Source: an uncultured Porphyromonas sp. (GTDB lineage: Bacteria > Bacteroidota > Bacteroidia > Bacteroidales > Porphyromonadaceae). Taken from it: a DNA stretch of 36,324 nt. The position numbers were made by a program, and so were the translations under genes. Within the stretch, counting starts at the first letter, position 1; every line of letters begins with the position of its first letter. Of this stretch, positions 23,601 through 30,518 are shown piece after piece. The stretch lies in the NCBI GenBank assembly GCA_900546675.1, contig URDQ01000012.1, positions 1 through 36,324 on the forward strand, given 5' to 3'. The notes below the pieces were generated by a model that saw only the letters and a list, made by a program, of their open reading frames with translations, was not told the DNA's origin and did no database searches.

Positions 23601-23662
23601 GCTAGGAGTGTCAAGAGGGTGAGCGCCAGGGTGAGCGTATAGGAAAGAGCCTTGTATAGCAT
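20654..23662 (-). CDS. TonB-dependent receptor
   Basis: From ATG 23662 (MLYKALSY) the protein has 1002 residues. It has a signal peptide (ending LTAQ, about residue 29), a CarboxypepD_reg-like domain at about 45-125 (GRIVDEHGEGLIGATVRI, GTYTVEIAYVGYETK) and a plug at about 130-260 (GTVVVTGS, YVAVRGMGERWNEASLDG). A 22-strand barrel follows, ending VSWTF. It imports an unknown ligand across the outer membrane using TonB energy. The TTG at 23683 would leave only about 5 nt of leader after the -7 box at 23695-23702, so the ATG was chosen. It forms an operon with the beta-helix lipoprotein. It lacks the SusC-type signature tail, and no SusD gene is present. Confidence 0.9.
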   Translation of the reverse strand: MLYKALSYTLTLALTLLTLLAVSPALTAQPHGQPIPHSEADLRLGTLTGRIVDEHGEGLIGATVRIIETGGGQVTDFDGNYSLQLAPGTYTVEIAYVGYETKQIQEVNITAGKETSLSVDLAIADNLLGTVVVTGSYKTSNTAGAMKIQQSMPQLSTVVSSEMIGKTADKNLGEALKRVTGVTTMSNKYVAVRGMGERWNEASLDGIPLPSTESNSKAFGFDLIPTSLIDNVTVLKTATPDVSGNFSGGLIQITTRDIPTKDFISISASTSYNSLSTFQTQKYRIRGKWDWLGYDDGRRTLPKGLHEIPFDPYNPVPELFEQSKRLTTDNFTIEEGKTPLAQNYQVSLGKSWDLNKSGNHRLGLIASLTYRNTQQQTIIDHIERGEWMNAKQYNKVQESFVDTGIRNSGANYKYNTTLAGVLNIGWQRGTNRLSLRNTYTHKYDNDLSELTGLSDEDPNPKSNPYRQQVNYPTFQDLLQNKLSGKHQLCESLRLDWALAHTYVQRNQKDAAFTQQVSQLDEAGARHFYNQVGVQSGSLFPLTRAWYLNHERDFNGQVNVELPFDLFGNDWTHKFKAGYDGAFKENRFEFWELSMHLFNTRGFDFTTSTIADLIKEENMRDGGFAWDLKRLQGDGRMYHGRVFQNAVYTMLDDRYSELLRLVWGLRVEHYLYQELSNPSMWMGELNIVEQDRKEKPVAIMPSINLTITPIKDLNVRLSYSRNTVRPQFMERTAYRFYDPFLGGEIFNQSVISTTVDGADLRVEWYPGAGEVISIGGFYRYLDKPIERIAQKTASFARFYMLMNSNKAHSYGVELELRKNFGFIPLGSWLEHLYLNANATFTQSIVTGMVSRADESGILRWVPVTQRRPMYSQVPYMYNVGLSYESETFGANLTMNRSGRKLVLNTNQAYEQEYEAPFSQLDAQLSYTFPKYGVTIKVNGSNLLNAKHIIYTNHVDDFERAADNNQILDTMRHGTSSDYDPGHDNIVYQYRDGISLSASVSWTF

Positions 23663-23694
23663 ACGAAATATCTTCTGTTTCAAATCTTACGTTG

Positions 23695-23702
23695 CAAAGG
23701 TA
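23695..23702 (-). promoter_or_regulatory. -7 box of the TonB-receptor operon
   Basis: The minus strand reads TACCTTTG, 32 bp upstream of the chosen ATG. It places transcription start near 23688 and supports the ATG at 23662 over the TTG at 23683. Confidence 0.55.
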
Positions 23703-23815
23703 GCTTGGCGATGTTATCATACGGTTACTCGTTTGTTTCGTTTCGCTGACAAGGGAATATGTGGCGCAAGCTCTCCTTCGGAAAGAAGTGTCGCTAACTT
23801 GACAAAGTTTCCTCT

Positions 23816-23881
23816 GTATGAAACTCCAGTTTCACCCGTATGAAACTCCAGTTTCTTCCGTATGAAACTTTAGTTTCACCC
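23816..23881. repeat. Three tandem 22-bp palindromic repeats
   Basis: Units start at 23816, 23838 and 23860. Each reads GTATGAAACTnnAGTTTC followed by four bases (ACCC, TTCC, ACCC). Each has the palindrome GAAACT-nn-AGTTTC. A degenerate unit (AAAGTTTCCTCT) precedes them. They lie about 114 bp upstream of the receptor's -7 box and could be a repeated protein-binding site or a tandem-repeat family. Confidence 0.9.
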
Positions 23882-23935
23882 AAGTGGTACTGATAGTTAG
23901 CTCATTTCTGTAGAGTGATCTACTCGCCCCCTCAA

Positions 23936-24110
23936 GAGACTGTTGCATAAAGGCGAATCGCTGTGTTGCTTTCGGGATTCGGCTTCGGTCACATACGGAG
24001 GTATGCTCCCTTCAGACCTCACCCTCAGCGCCTTGCGCTTCATCCTTTCTGCAAAGTCTAGACAATCTTGCAAGCAAGATTGTGAGACTGTTGACTTTTG
24101 CTACAGTCTC
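23936..24110. mobile_element. 175-bp MITE with 5-bp target-site duplication
   Basis: The left end reads GAGACTGTTGCATAAA. The right end, reverse-complemented, reads GAGACTGTAGCAAAAG (13 of 16 identical). CTCAA flanks it on both sides (23931-23935 and 24111-24115). Inside are no transposase codons, but a perfect stem ACAATCTTGC/GCAAGATTGT (24062-24083) is present. The ends resemble the GAGACTGTTGCA ends of IS5-type elements in Porphyromonas, which would move it in trans; this parent is recalled, not searched. Confidence 0.75.
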
Positions 24111-24169
24111 CTCAAATAACTCTTACGGGATAGCAATAACCTGCCATGAGGAGAGCACGATGCGATTGG

Positions 24170-24213
24170 TCAGAAAACGAAAAGAAGGAACGCACCGAGC
24201 GTGCATTCCTTCT
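24170..24213 (-). terminator. Terminator of the folP-cdaA operon
   Basis: AGAAGGAA (24183-24190) pairs with TTCCTTCT (24206-24213) and GCAC with GTGC inside, with one mismatch between. On the minus strand TTTTCGTTTTC follows. It lies 28 bp after the cdaA stop. Confidence 0.8.
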
Positions 24214-24240
24214 GACCTATATACTATATGTATGTCTGAG

Positions 24241-25020
24241 CTAGTTGGCGTAGATAGCGTCTAGTCGCTGGCGCAGGGTGTCGATGTCGACATCGACGTC
24301 GATGACTCCGTTTTGCGCTAGAGAGATCTTGCCACGCTCCTCGCTGATGACGATGACGAGGCAGTCCGTAGCCTGCGAGAGCCCTAAGGCACTGCGGTGA
24401 CGCAGGCCCAAGTCTTTCGAGAGGTTGGGATCGTTGGAGACGGGGAGGATACATCCAGCGGCCCGTATGTCGTTATCGACGATGATCATAGCACCGTCGT
24501 GGAGTGGGCTGTTTTTGAAGAATATGTTTTCGATCAGGCGAGCATTGATCTCTGCCTTAAAGACCTCTCCCGTGTGGAGGTAGGCGGTGAGCTCCTGCTT
24601 GGCTTGGATAGCGATGAGGGCGCCCACCTTCTTGCGCGCCATATTCATACAGGCTAGGACAAGTGCTGCGACACAGCGCTGCTCCTCCTGAGCGCTCTCA
24701 TCTCCCTTGAAGACCTTTCGCAAGAAGCGCCATCGGTGGGTACTGCCGAGCGTGATCAAGAAGCGCCTTATCTCCTCCTGAAAGATGATCACTAGAATGA
24801 GCATCCCCGTGCCGACCAGCTCGTCGAGGATACCCCCCAAGAGGATCATACCAGCCCACTTGGAGACGATGACCCACACGAGGACAAAGGTGAAGATACC
24901 TAAGATCAGCGCTCTCGAGGCGGTCGCTCTCAATGTCCGATAGACATAGTAGAAGAGCAGTGCCGAGAGGATAATGTCAAAGAGGTCGACAAGCGTAAAG
25001 GATAACCAGTCTAGCGTCAC
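24241..25020 (-). CDS. cdaA: Diadenylate cyclase CdaA
   Basis: This 259-residue enzyme joins two ATP into cyclic di-AMP, a signal for potassium, osmotic and cell-wall balance. Three membrane helices (about 12-32, 36-52, 57-80) precede the DAC domain, whose catalytic motifs are DGA (175-177) and RHR (207-209). The start is GTG at 25020; an in-frame TAG lies just upstream and the next Met is at residue 58 inside a helix. It lies 25 bp after folP, an arrangement found across Bacteroidetes. In Firmicutes the partner is usually cdaR-glmM, which is absent here. Confidence 0.95.
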   Translation of the reverse strand: MTLDWLSFTLVDLFDIILSALLFYYVYRTLRATASRALILGIFTFVLVWVIVSKWAGMILLGGILDELVGTGMLILVIIFQEEIRRFLITLGSTHRWRFLRKVFKGDESAQEEQRCVAALVLACMNMARKKVGALIAIQAKQELTAYLHTGEVFKAEINARLIENIFFKNSPLHDGAMIIVDNDIRAAGCILPVSNDPNLSKDLGLRHRSALGLSQATDCLVIVISEERGKISLAQNGVIDVDVDIDTLRQRLDAIYAN

Positions 25021-25045
25021 AGTCCTAAGTCTCTAAGCGTAATAG

Positions 25046-25951
25046 TTAAAGGGTCTCTAGCGGTCTCTGCCAGTGGGTGTAGCTGCTCGCCCCCGTAGCA
25101 TCGGGGAGATGCTTGCGGATCATGTCGGTCACCTGGATCGCCTCGACAGCGAGACGCACATCGTGGGTGCGGATGATCTGTGCGATGCCCTCCATCAGAG
25201 CATAGGTGTGTAGTACGTTGGTCGCATCGCCTGAGTGCATAGCGTCTGCTCCGATGACCGTCTGCACCATACGCTTGCGCGAGAAGCCGACCAGCACGGG
25301 CTCGGCAAACTCTTGTAGCGCCTCTCGCTGATGCGTCAGTAGGCGGTAGTGGTCGTCCATACTTTTGCTAAAGCCATAGCCTGGGTCGAGGATCACATCT
25401 TTCACACCGCAAGCGTGGAGTTGCTCGAGACGGCTTCGGAAGTAGTCCGCCACGCACACCTCGACCGAGGGCTTGTAGTCTACCACTTGGTGCATACCCT
25501 CGACACTATGCTCTAGGTGCATCAATATGTAGGCGACGCCCAGCTCCCCCATGGTGCTGTACATCTTCGCATCAGCCTGACCGCCCGATATGTCGTTGAT
25601 GATCTCCACGCCATACTCCTCGACGCACGCCTTCGCCACGTCAGCACGGTAAGTATCTACCGAGATAGGCAGGTCGGGCGCTTCGGCACGGATGATCTCC
25701 AGTGCGTGGCGTAGTCGACGTAGCTCCTCCTCGCCATCGACCAATTCGCCACCTGGGCGTGTCGAGCAGGCACCAATGTCGATGATCCGTCCGCCCTCCT
25801 GGACGATCTCGTGGGTACGCTCAGCGATCGCCTCGGCGGTCTGCTTGCGACTACCAGCGTAGAAGGAGTCGGGCGTCACATTGAGGATGCCCATCACGAC
25901 AGGCTCCGACAGGTCGAAGGCGCGGCCTCCTAGATTGAGTATGTAAGACAT
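25046..25951 (-). CDS. folP: Dihydropteroate synthase
   Basis: The 301-residue enzyme joins p-aminobenzoate to 6-hydroxymethyl-dihydropterin pyrophosphate in folate synthesis and is the target of sulfonamides. Its motifs are MGILNVTPDSFYAGS at about 20-34 (pterin and pyrophosphate loop), IDIGACSTRPGG, ISVDTYRADVA, INDISGG, ILDPGYGFSKS, LVGFSRKRMV and RTHDVRLA. Length is close to the usual 270-300. It is first in an operon with cdaA. A hairpin separates it from the CoA-transferase gene upstream; no clear -7 box was found. Confidence 0.96.
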   Translation of the reverse strand: MSYILNLGGRAFDLSEPVVMGILNVTPDSFYAGSRKQTAEAIAERTHEIVQEGGRIIDIGACSTRPGGELVDGEEELRRLRHALEIIRAEAPDLPISVDTYRADVAKACVEEYGVEIINDISGGQADAKMYSTMGELGVAYILMHLEHSVEGMHQVVDYKPSVEVCVADYFRSRLEQLHACGVKDVILDPGYGFSKSMDDHYRLLTHQREALQEFAEPVLVGFSRKRMVQTVIGADAMHSGDATNVLHTYALMEGIAQIIRTHDVRLAVEAIQVTDMIRKHLPDATGASSYTHWQRPLETL

Positions 25952-25979
25952 AAGCGTGTCAGGTCTTGTTGGTTGTGAT

Positions 25980-26018
25980 CGCTCCCCGTCACTTACTATA
26001 TAGTAGTGGCGAGGAGCG
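25980..26018. terminator. Hairpin between the CoA-transferase and folP genes
   Basis: CGCTCCCCGTCACT (25980-25993) and AGTGGCGAGGAGCG (26005-26018) pair with one mismatch and one G-T pair around an A/T-rich loop. A U-tract is not clear on the minus strand. It probably ends the CoA-transferase transcript, by position. Confidence 0.5.
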
Positions 26019-26032
26019 GTTGCTTTTATAGA

Positions 26033-27514
26033 TTAAAGTTTAGCTTGGCGCATATCCTTTGTCTCTGCCAAGGCTTTGTGGAAGGCGAAAGCCTTCTCTA
26101 GACAAACGGGGGTCTGTCCCTCCGAAGCCTGAGCTAGATAAGCACGTAGCAGTGGACGATAGTCGGGATGGGCGCAGTTCTCTATGATGCGCTCCGCACG
26201 CTGTCGTGGAGAGAGTCCTCGGAGGTCAGCGATACCGTACTCGGTTATGAGAACCTTGACCGAGTGCTCGGTGTGATCCACGTGGCTCACCATCGGCACG
26301 ATAGCACTGATGGCACCGCCCTTGGCGGTCGATGGCGTGGTGAAGATAGAGATGTAACCATTGCGGGTGAAGTCGCCCGAGCCACCGATGCCGTTCATCA
26401 TCTTGGTGCCTAGGACGTGCGTCGAGTTGATGTTGCCGTAGATGTCTGCTTCTAGAGCGGTATTCATCGTGATGACCCCGAGACGGCGCACGATGCCTGG
26501 GTTGTTTGAGTACTCCTCTGGGCGCAAAAGTAGCTTGTCCTTGAAGAAGTCCCAGTTCTGATAAATGTCTAGGATCACATTACGACTGACTGAGAGCGAG
26601 CAGCCCGAAGCAAACTTAACGCGTCCCTCCTTCATCAGCCCAATGACGGCATCTTGGATCACCTCGGTGTAAACCTCAAAGGGTGGGATCTTCGGGCTCT
26701 TACCTACGGAAGCTAGAACCGCATTGGCGATATTGCCTACGCCACTCTGTAGCGGGAGGAACTCACGAGGGATGCGACCTGTGCGGATCTCCTCCTCGAG
26801 AAACTTCGTGACATTCTCTCCGATCGCCTGCGTCACCTCATCGAGCGGTGCAAAGCCTCCGTCATCGTTTGGCTCGCTGGTCTTGACGACCGCCACGACC
26901 TTCTTCGGGTCGAGCTGTACGTAAGGTTTGCCGACACGATCAGAGGGCTTGTAGATAGGCAGCTCACGACGTGCGGGCGGATCGAGAGGCTCTGCGATGT
27001 CGTGGAGCCCACGTATCTTGGCGGGGTGACGATCATTGAGCTCGACGATGATCCGATCTGCGAGGCGACAGATGGTGGGTAGGATACCGACACCCGTGGT
27101 GGGTACCAGCTGACCATCTTCCGTTAGCTCAGCGGCCTCGACGATAGCTACGTCGATCTTGCCAAAGAAGCCAGCACGCATCTCCTGCGCTAGCTGCGAG
27201 AGGTGCATATCGCAGTAAGCGACTTCACCGCTATTGATCTCGGCACGTAGGTCTTTGTTGGACTGATAGGGCGCTCTAAACTTGATCGCGTGAGCACGTG
27301 CCAAGGCTCCGTCGAGGCGGTCGCCGGTCGAGGCGCCCGTGAAGACACCTATGCGGAAGGGTCTCCCCGCCGCATGCTCCTCCTCAGCGTAATGAGCTAT
27401 CGCTTGTGGCACTACCTTAGGGCAACCAGCTGGGGTGAAGCCACTGAAGCCTACCTGATCGCCATCGTGAACTAATCTCGCTGCCTCTTCGGCAGTCATG
27501 ATTGGGTAAGACAT
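26033..27514 (-). CDS. Acetyl-CoA hydrolase/CoA-transferase family protein
   Basis: From ATG 27514 (MSYPIMTAEEA) the product has 493 residues. It belongs to the class I-like acetyl-CoA hydrolase/transferase family, such as succinyl-CoA:acetate CoA-transferase. GFSGFTPAGCPKVVP lies near the start, FEVYTEVIQD about residue 300 holds the probable catalytic Glu, and GGSGDFTRNGYIS and TEYGIADLRGLSPRQRAE lie near the end. In Porphyromonas, enzymes of this family move CoA among acetate, succinate, propionate and butyrate, the end products of amino-acid fermentation. Which acid this one uses cannot be read from the sequence. It is monocistronic, with a -7 box 66 bp upstream and a hairpin after the stop. 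Confidence 0.88.
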   Translation of the reverse strand: MSYPIMTAEEAARLVHDGDQVGFSGFTPAGCPKVVPQAIAHYAEEEHAAGRPFRIGVFTGASTGDRLDGALARAHAIKFRAPYQSNKDLRAEINSGEVAYCDMHLSQLAQEMRAGFFGKIDVAIVEAAELTEDGQLVPTTGVGILPTICRLADRIIVELNDRHPAKIRGLHDIAEPLDPPARRELPIYKPSDRVGKPYVQLDPKKVVAVVKTSEPNDDGGFAPLDEVTQAIGENVTKFLEEEIRTGRIPREFLPLQSGVGNIANAVLASVGKSPKIPPFEVYTEVIQDAVIGLMKEGRVKFASGCSLSVSRNVILDIYQNWDFFKDKLLLRPEEYSNNPGIVRRLGVITMNTALEADIYGNINSTHVLGTKMMNGIGGSGDFTRNGYISIFTTPSTAKGGAISAIVPMVSHVDHTEHSVKVLITEYGIADLRGLSPRQRAERIIENCAHPDYRPLLRAYLAQASEGQTPVCLEKAFAFHKALAETKDMRQAKL

Positions 27515-27580
27515 ACTATATATTGGGTTAAGTGTTTGTGCTATAAGAGCCCGCCACCGCCTCGCTGCGGTTGCGTTTCT

Positions 27581-27588
27581 CAAAGGTA
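27581..27588 (-). promoter_or_regulatory. -7 box of the CoA-transferase gene
   Basis: The minus strand reads TACCTTTG, 66 bp upstream of the ATG. The heptamer repeat begins only 14 bp further upstream, where the -33 element would be. Confidence 0.55.
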
Positions 27589-27601
27589 CGGAAAAAAGAG
27601 A

Positions 27602-27736
27602 TTGGCTGTTAGCTGTTGGCCTTTGGCTCTTGGCTGTTAGCTAGAGACACTAGAGCCACTAGGGACACTAGCACTCCGATAGCTCCGATCACCCTAGCCA
27701 ACAGCTAACAGCCAAGAGCCAAAGGCCAACAGCTAA
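27602..27736. repeat. Heptamer inverted repeat with nonamer loop (locus B)
   Basis: Six heptamers TTRGCnn occupy 27602-27643. The loop has four nonamers (CTAGAGACA, CTAGAGCCA, CTAGGGACA, CTAGCACTC) and the core CTCCGATC. Inverted heptamers occupy 27695-27736. Bases 27609-27642 and 27703-27736 are perfect 34-bp inverted repeats. The right arm ends 3 bp from the stop codon of the MBOAT gene. The same architecture occurs at 1203-1313. Confidence 0.95.
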
Positions 27737-27739
27737 TCG

Positions 27740-29266
27740 CTAGAACTGGAAGTAGATGAAGGGCTGCACACCACTGCTCTGGAACTGGACGACGAGCAGC
27801 ACGACGAGGGCGAAGAGGAGCGCCTGACCGACGAGTGGCATACGACTGATGCTGCGCTCGAGGGGACGGAAGGCGCGCTGCGGGACGAAGTGCGCCACGA
27901 AGCCTAGCACGATGAGCGTCACGACGAGCCAGTAACCCTCGAGAAACTGCGGGATGATCTCGGGGTGGAACTCATACCGTATCATCTCAAACATCTGTCC
28001 GATGCCCTCCATCGTTGGCATTCGGAAGAAGATCCAGGCGAAGCAGACGAAGTGGAAGGTGATGAACATGCCTAGGTAGCGTCTGAACCGTCCCATAGAG
28101 GCTCCGTCGGGGCGTGCCCACGGGCAGATCTGCATATAGAGCTTGTGCAGGGCAAGGGCGACACCGTGCATACCACCCCAGAGGATAAATCGCAGGCTGG
28201 CTCCGTGCCATAGTCCGCCGAGGAGCATCGTGACGAGGAGATTGAGATAGGTACGCAACCGACCACGACGACTCCCCCCGAGCGGTATGTAGAGGTAGTC
28301 CCGTAGCCAGGAGGAGAGGGAGATGTGCCAGCGTCGCCAAAACTCGGTGATGGTGGCGGAGCGGTAGGGCGAGTCGAAGTTGATATTAAAGCGAAAGCCG
28401 AGCCACAGCGCGATGCCGATAGCCATATCGGAGTATCCAGAGAAGTCGCAGTAGATCTGGAGTGCGTAGCCGTAGATCGCCATAAGGTTTTCGAAGCCAC
28501 TGTAAAGGGTTGGGGCGTCAAAGACACGATCCACGAAGTTGAGCGAGATATAGTCGGAGATGATCGCTTTCTTGATCAGTCCCGAGAGAATGAGGAAGAG
28601 TCCCTCGCCAAACTCCTTTTTGGTGACCCATACGGGCTTGTAGATCTGCGGGATAAAGTCTTTGGCACGAACGATAGGCCCCGCCACGAGCTGAGGAAAG
28701 AAGGAGACGTAAAAGAGGTAGTCCACCCAACGTCTCAGCGGACGTATCTCGCCTCGATAGATGTCGATGACGTAGCTGAGCGACTGGAAGGTGAAGAAGG
28801 AGATGCCGACGGGGAGGAAAATGTCGAGCGGTCCTAGCTGTATCGTGCTTATCTCGCCAAGCCCAACCAGTCCTCCAAACCACTGGACAAGCGGTGTGAA
28901 GAGCTCGAGAAGGAAGTTGGTATACTTGAAGTATCCGAGCATACCGAGGTTGAAGCAGAGGGAGAGGGTGAGCCAGCGACGCTTGACTTTGCGCTCTGGG
29001 GCGGCTGCTATGAGGTGCCCGATGATGAAGTCGACCGTGGCGGTCATAATGAGGATCATAGCGTAGTAGCCGCTGCTCTTGTAGTAGAAGAAGAGCGAGA
29101 AGCACACTACATAGATGATCCGTGCCAACGTCTGCTTACGCAGTAGGTAGTAGAGCGGCAGGAAGAGCAGGAAGAGGACCAGAAAGAGTCCACTATTGAA
29201 GAGCATCGGAGCTGAGCTATCGTAGGTGAGTAGCTCGGCAGCTCGTGTGAGATAGGGGGTGAGCAT
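27740..29266 (-). CDS. MBOAT O-acyltransferase (AlgI-like)
   Basis: The 508-residue membrane protein has about 11 helices and the MBOAT signatures. FWRRWHISLSSWLRDYLYIPLGG holds His314, and GGLWHGASLRF holds the catalytic His354. AlgI/PatA-type enzymes pass acetyl groups from the cytoplasm to a periplasmic partner, which transfers them to a glycan. Two SGNH-fold proteins directly upstream (gap 7 bp) are the likely partners, as AlgJ/PatB are elsewhere. The glycan could be O-antigen, capsule, A-LPS or peptidoglycan; the sequence does not say. It is last in its operon and ends at the heptamer repeat. Confidence 0.9.
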   Translation of the reverse strand: MLTPYLTRAAELLTYDSSAPMLFNSGLFLVLFLLFLPLYYLLRKQTLARIIYVVCFSLFFYYKSSGYYAMILIMTATVDFIIGHLIAAAPERKVKRRWLTLSLCFNLGMLGYFKYTNFLLELFTPLVQWFGGLVGLGEISTIQLGPLDIFLPVGISFFTFQSLSYVIDIYRGEIRPLRRWVDYLFYVSFFPQLVAGPIVRAKDFIPQIYKPVWVTKKEFGEGLFLILSGLIKKAIISDYISLNFVDRVFDAPTLYSGFENLMAIYGYALQIYCDFSGYSDMAIGIALWLGFRFNINFDSPYRSATITEFWRRWHISLSSWLRDYLYIPLGGSRRGRLRTYLNLLVTMLLGGLWHGASLRFILWGGMHGVALALHKLYMQICPWARPDGASMGRFRRYLGMFITFHFVCFAWIFFRMPTMEGIGQMFEMIRYEFHPEIIPQFLEGYWLVVTLIVLGFVAHFVPQRAFRPLERSISRMPLVGQALLFALVVLLVVQFQSSGVQPFIYFQF

Positions 29267-29273
29267 ACGGAGG

Positions 29274-30518
29274 TTAGTCTTCGGAGGCTTGAGAGGTGAC
29301 GTGGGGGTCGTGCTGGCGCCACTGTGTGTAGTCGTTTTGGAGAGCCGTGGCGATCGCTGCCCCTACCTTATTATAGCCAGCAGCGGTCAGATGGACGCGA
29401 TCACCTGAGAGGATGCCACTAGAGAGTAGTTGCGCAGCACCTGCCTTCCCCCCGAAGTGACTGAAGAGGTCGATGTAGCCGCACCCCAATTCCCGAGCTT
29501 GCTGCTGTAGCTCGTCGGCAATGAGCTGGCAGTTGGCATTAGCACGGTAGCTGGTGCGGTATCGTCTACGCTTGCCCCGCTGGCGCACACGTACCTTGCG
29601 ATAGCAGTAGAGAGGCGAAGTGAGGACGATGGCGCAGTCGGGATTGCTCGCTTGGAGCCTGCGTACCAGTCGGGCGACCTCCTCGCCAAAGTGGTTGCGG
29701 TCAAACTGCCGTGCGAGCGACTCATTGGTACCTAGCGAAAGGATGATCAGCTGAGGCCGCAGAGTGGCGACAGAACTGGTAAAGCTTCCTTTGCTGTAAG
29801 TATAGTAGGTAGCACCATTGTAGCCGATCGTATGGACGAGCGCACCGCCACTACTACGCTCTAGGCTAGCGCCATACCAGACGGACGAGGCGGGAGCGGT
29901 CACCTGTGCCGAGCTAACGTAGCGACCCACGAGGAGCGTGTCGCTGACGATCTGCTCGGTAGTCAAAGTGTCGTGAGCGATCCTGCTAGCGCTATGGCCA
30001 GCTAAGGTGAAAGGTTGCGACCCCCGCTGACGATAGATGACAATGCGGTCGAAGGTTTGTCCGCCGCCACACTGCAGCGTGTAGGTGATGGCACCACTCG
30101 CCCTCGTCTGTAGCACCATGCCCGTAGGACTCTCTCGGTCGTAGTCTCTCTGGGTGATCTTAACGCCCGACGTGCCAGCTGAGGAGGCACGTATCACCGT
30201 GTGGATCGGTGGATTGGTACCCAATAGGCGAAAAGGGCCTACCCAGCCGAGGCCGCCATCGCCCCAACGCTTTGTAAAAGCTTGACGGATCGGCATCGTG
30301 AAGTGTCCCGCCTGTATGTGCGAGTCGCCTAGGTGAATGATCGAAACGATCTGTCTAGTCGCTCTCGCCTCGTCACAAGCGACCCAAAGCTTATCGAGAT
30401 AACCGTCGGGCGCTACGAGCTGTGGCACCCGCTGTGCCATAAGCGTCTGCGCCATAAGGAGTAGGCTCCCTATGATGGCACAACTGATGCGTATCAACCG
30501 ACTACTCCTCATCGCCAA
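29274..30518 (-). CDS. Secreted SGNH-hydrolase-fold protein (probable O-acetyl transfer partner)
   Basis: The 414-residue protein has a signal peptide (ending TLMAQ, about 28) and the SGNH blocks: IIHLGDSHIQA (Ser66), LSLGTNES, and GDRVHLTAAGY (Asp373, His376). A beta-rich insert of about 170 residues between blocks I and III could be a carbohydrate-binding module, as in PatB/AlgX-type proteins. A basic stretch RVRQRGKRRRYR lies before the last block. It overlaps the previous SGNH gene by 17 bp. ATG 30512 is an alternative start. A role as periplasmic O-acetyltransferase or esterase is inferred from the MBOAT neighbour. Confidence 0.82.
   Translation of the reverse strand: MAMRSSRLIRISCAIIGSLLLMAQTLMAQRVPQLVAPDGYLDKLWVACDEARATRQIVSIIHLGDSHIQAGHFTMPIRQAFTKRWGDGGLGWVGPFRLLGTNPPIHTVIRASSAGTSGVKITQRDYDRESPTGMVLQTRASGAITYTLQCGGGQTFDRIVIYRQRGSQPFTLAGHSASRIAHDTLTTEQIVSDTLLVGRYVSSAQVTAPASSVWYGASLERSSGGALVHTIGYNGATYYTYSKGSFTSSVATLRPQLIILSLGTNESLARQFDRNHFGEEVARLVRRLQASNPDCAIVLTSPLYCYRKVRVRQRGKRRRYRTSYRANANCQLIADELQQQARELGCGYIDLFSHFGGKAGAAQLLSSGILSGDRVHLTAAGYNKVGAAIATALQNDYTQWRQHDPHVTSQASED

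Noticed and set aside
23816..23881. Possible CRISPR array
   Set aside because: The units are directly tandem with 4-base joins, so there are no spacers of 30 bases or more, and no cas gene is near.
24061..24083. Separate terminator for a minus-strand gene
   Set aside because: The perfect stem lies inside the MITE, between its two ends, and the cdaA transcript already has a better terminator at 24170-24213.
28518..29105. A 195-codon minus-strand frame inside the MBOAT gene
   Set aside because: It is a shifted frame of a well-supported gene, with Arg/His/Leu-rich composition typical of a shadow frame.
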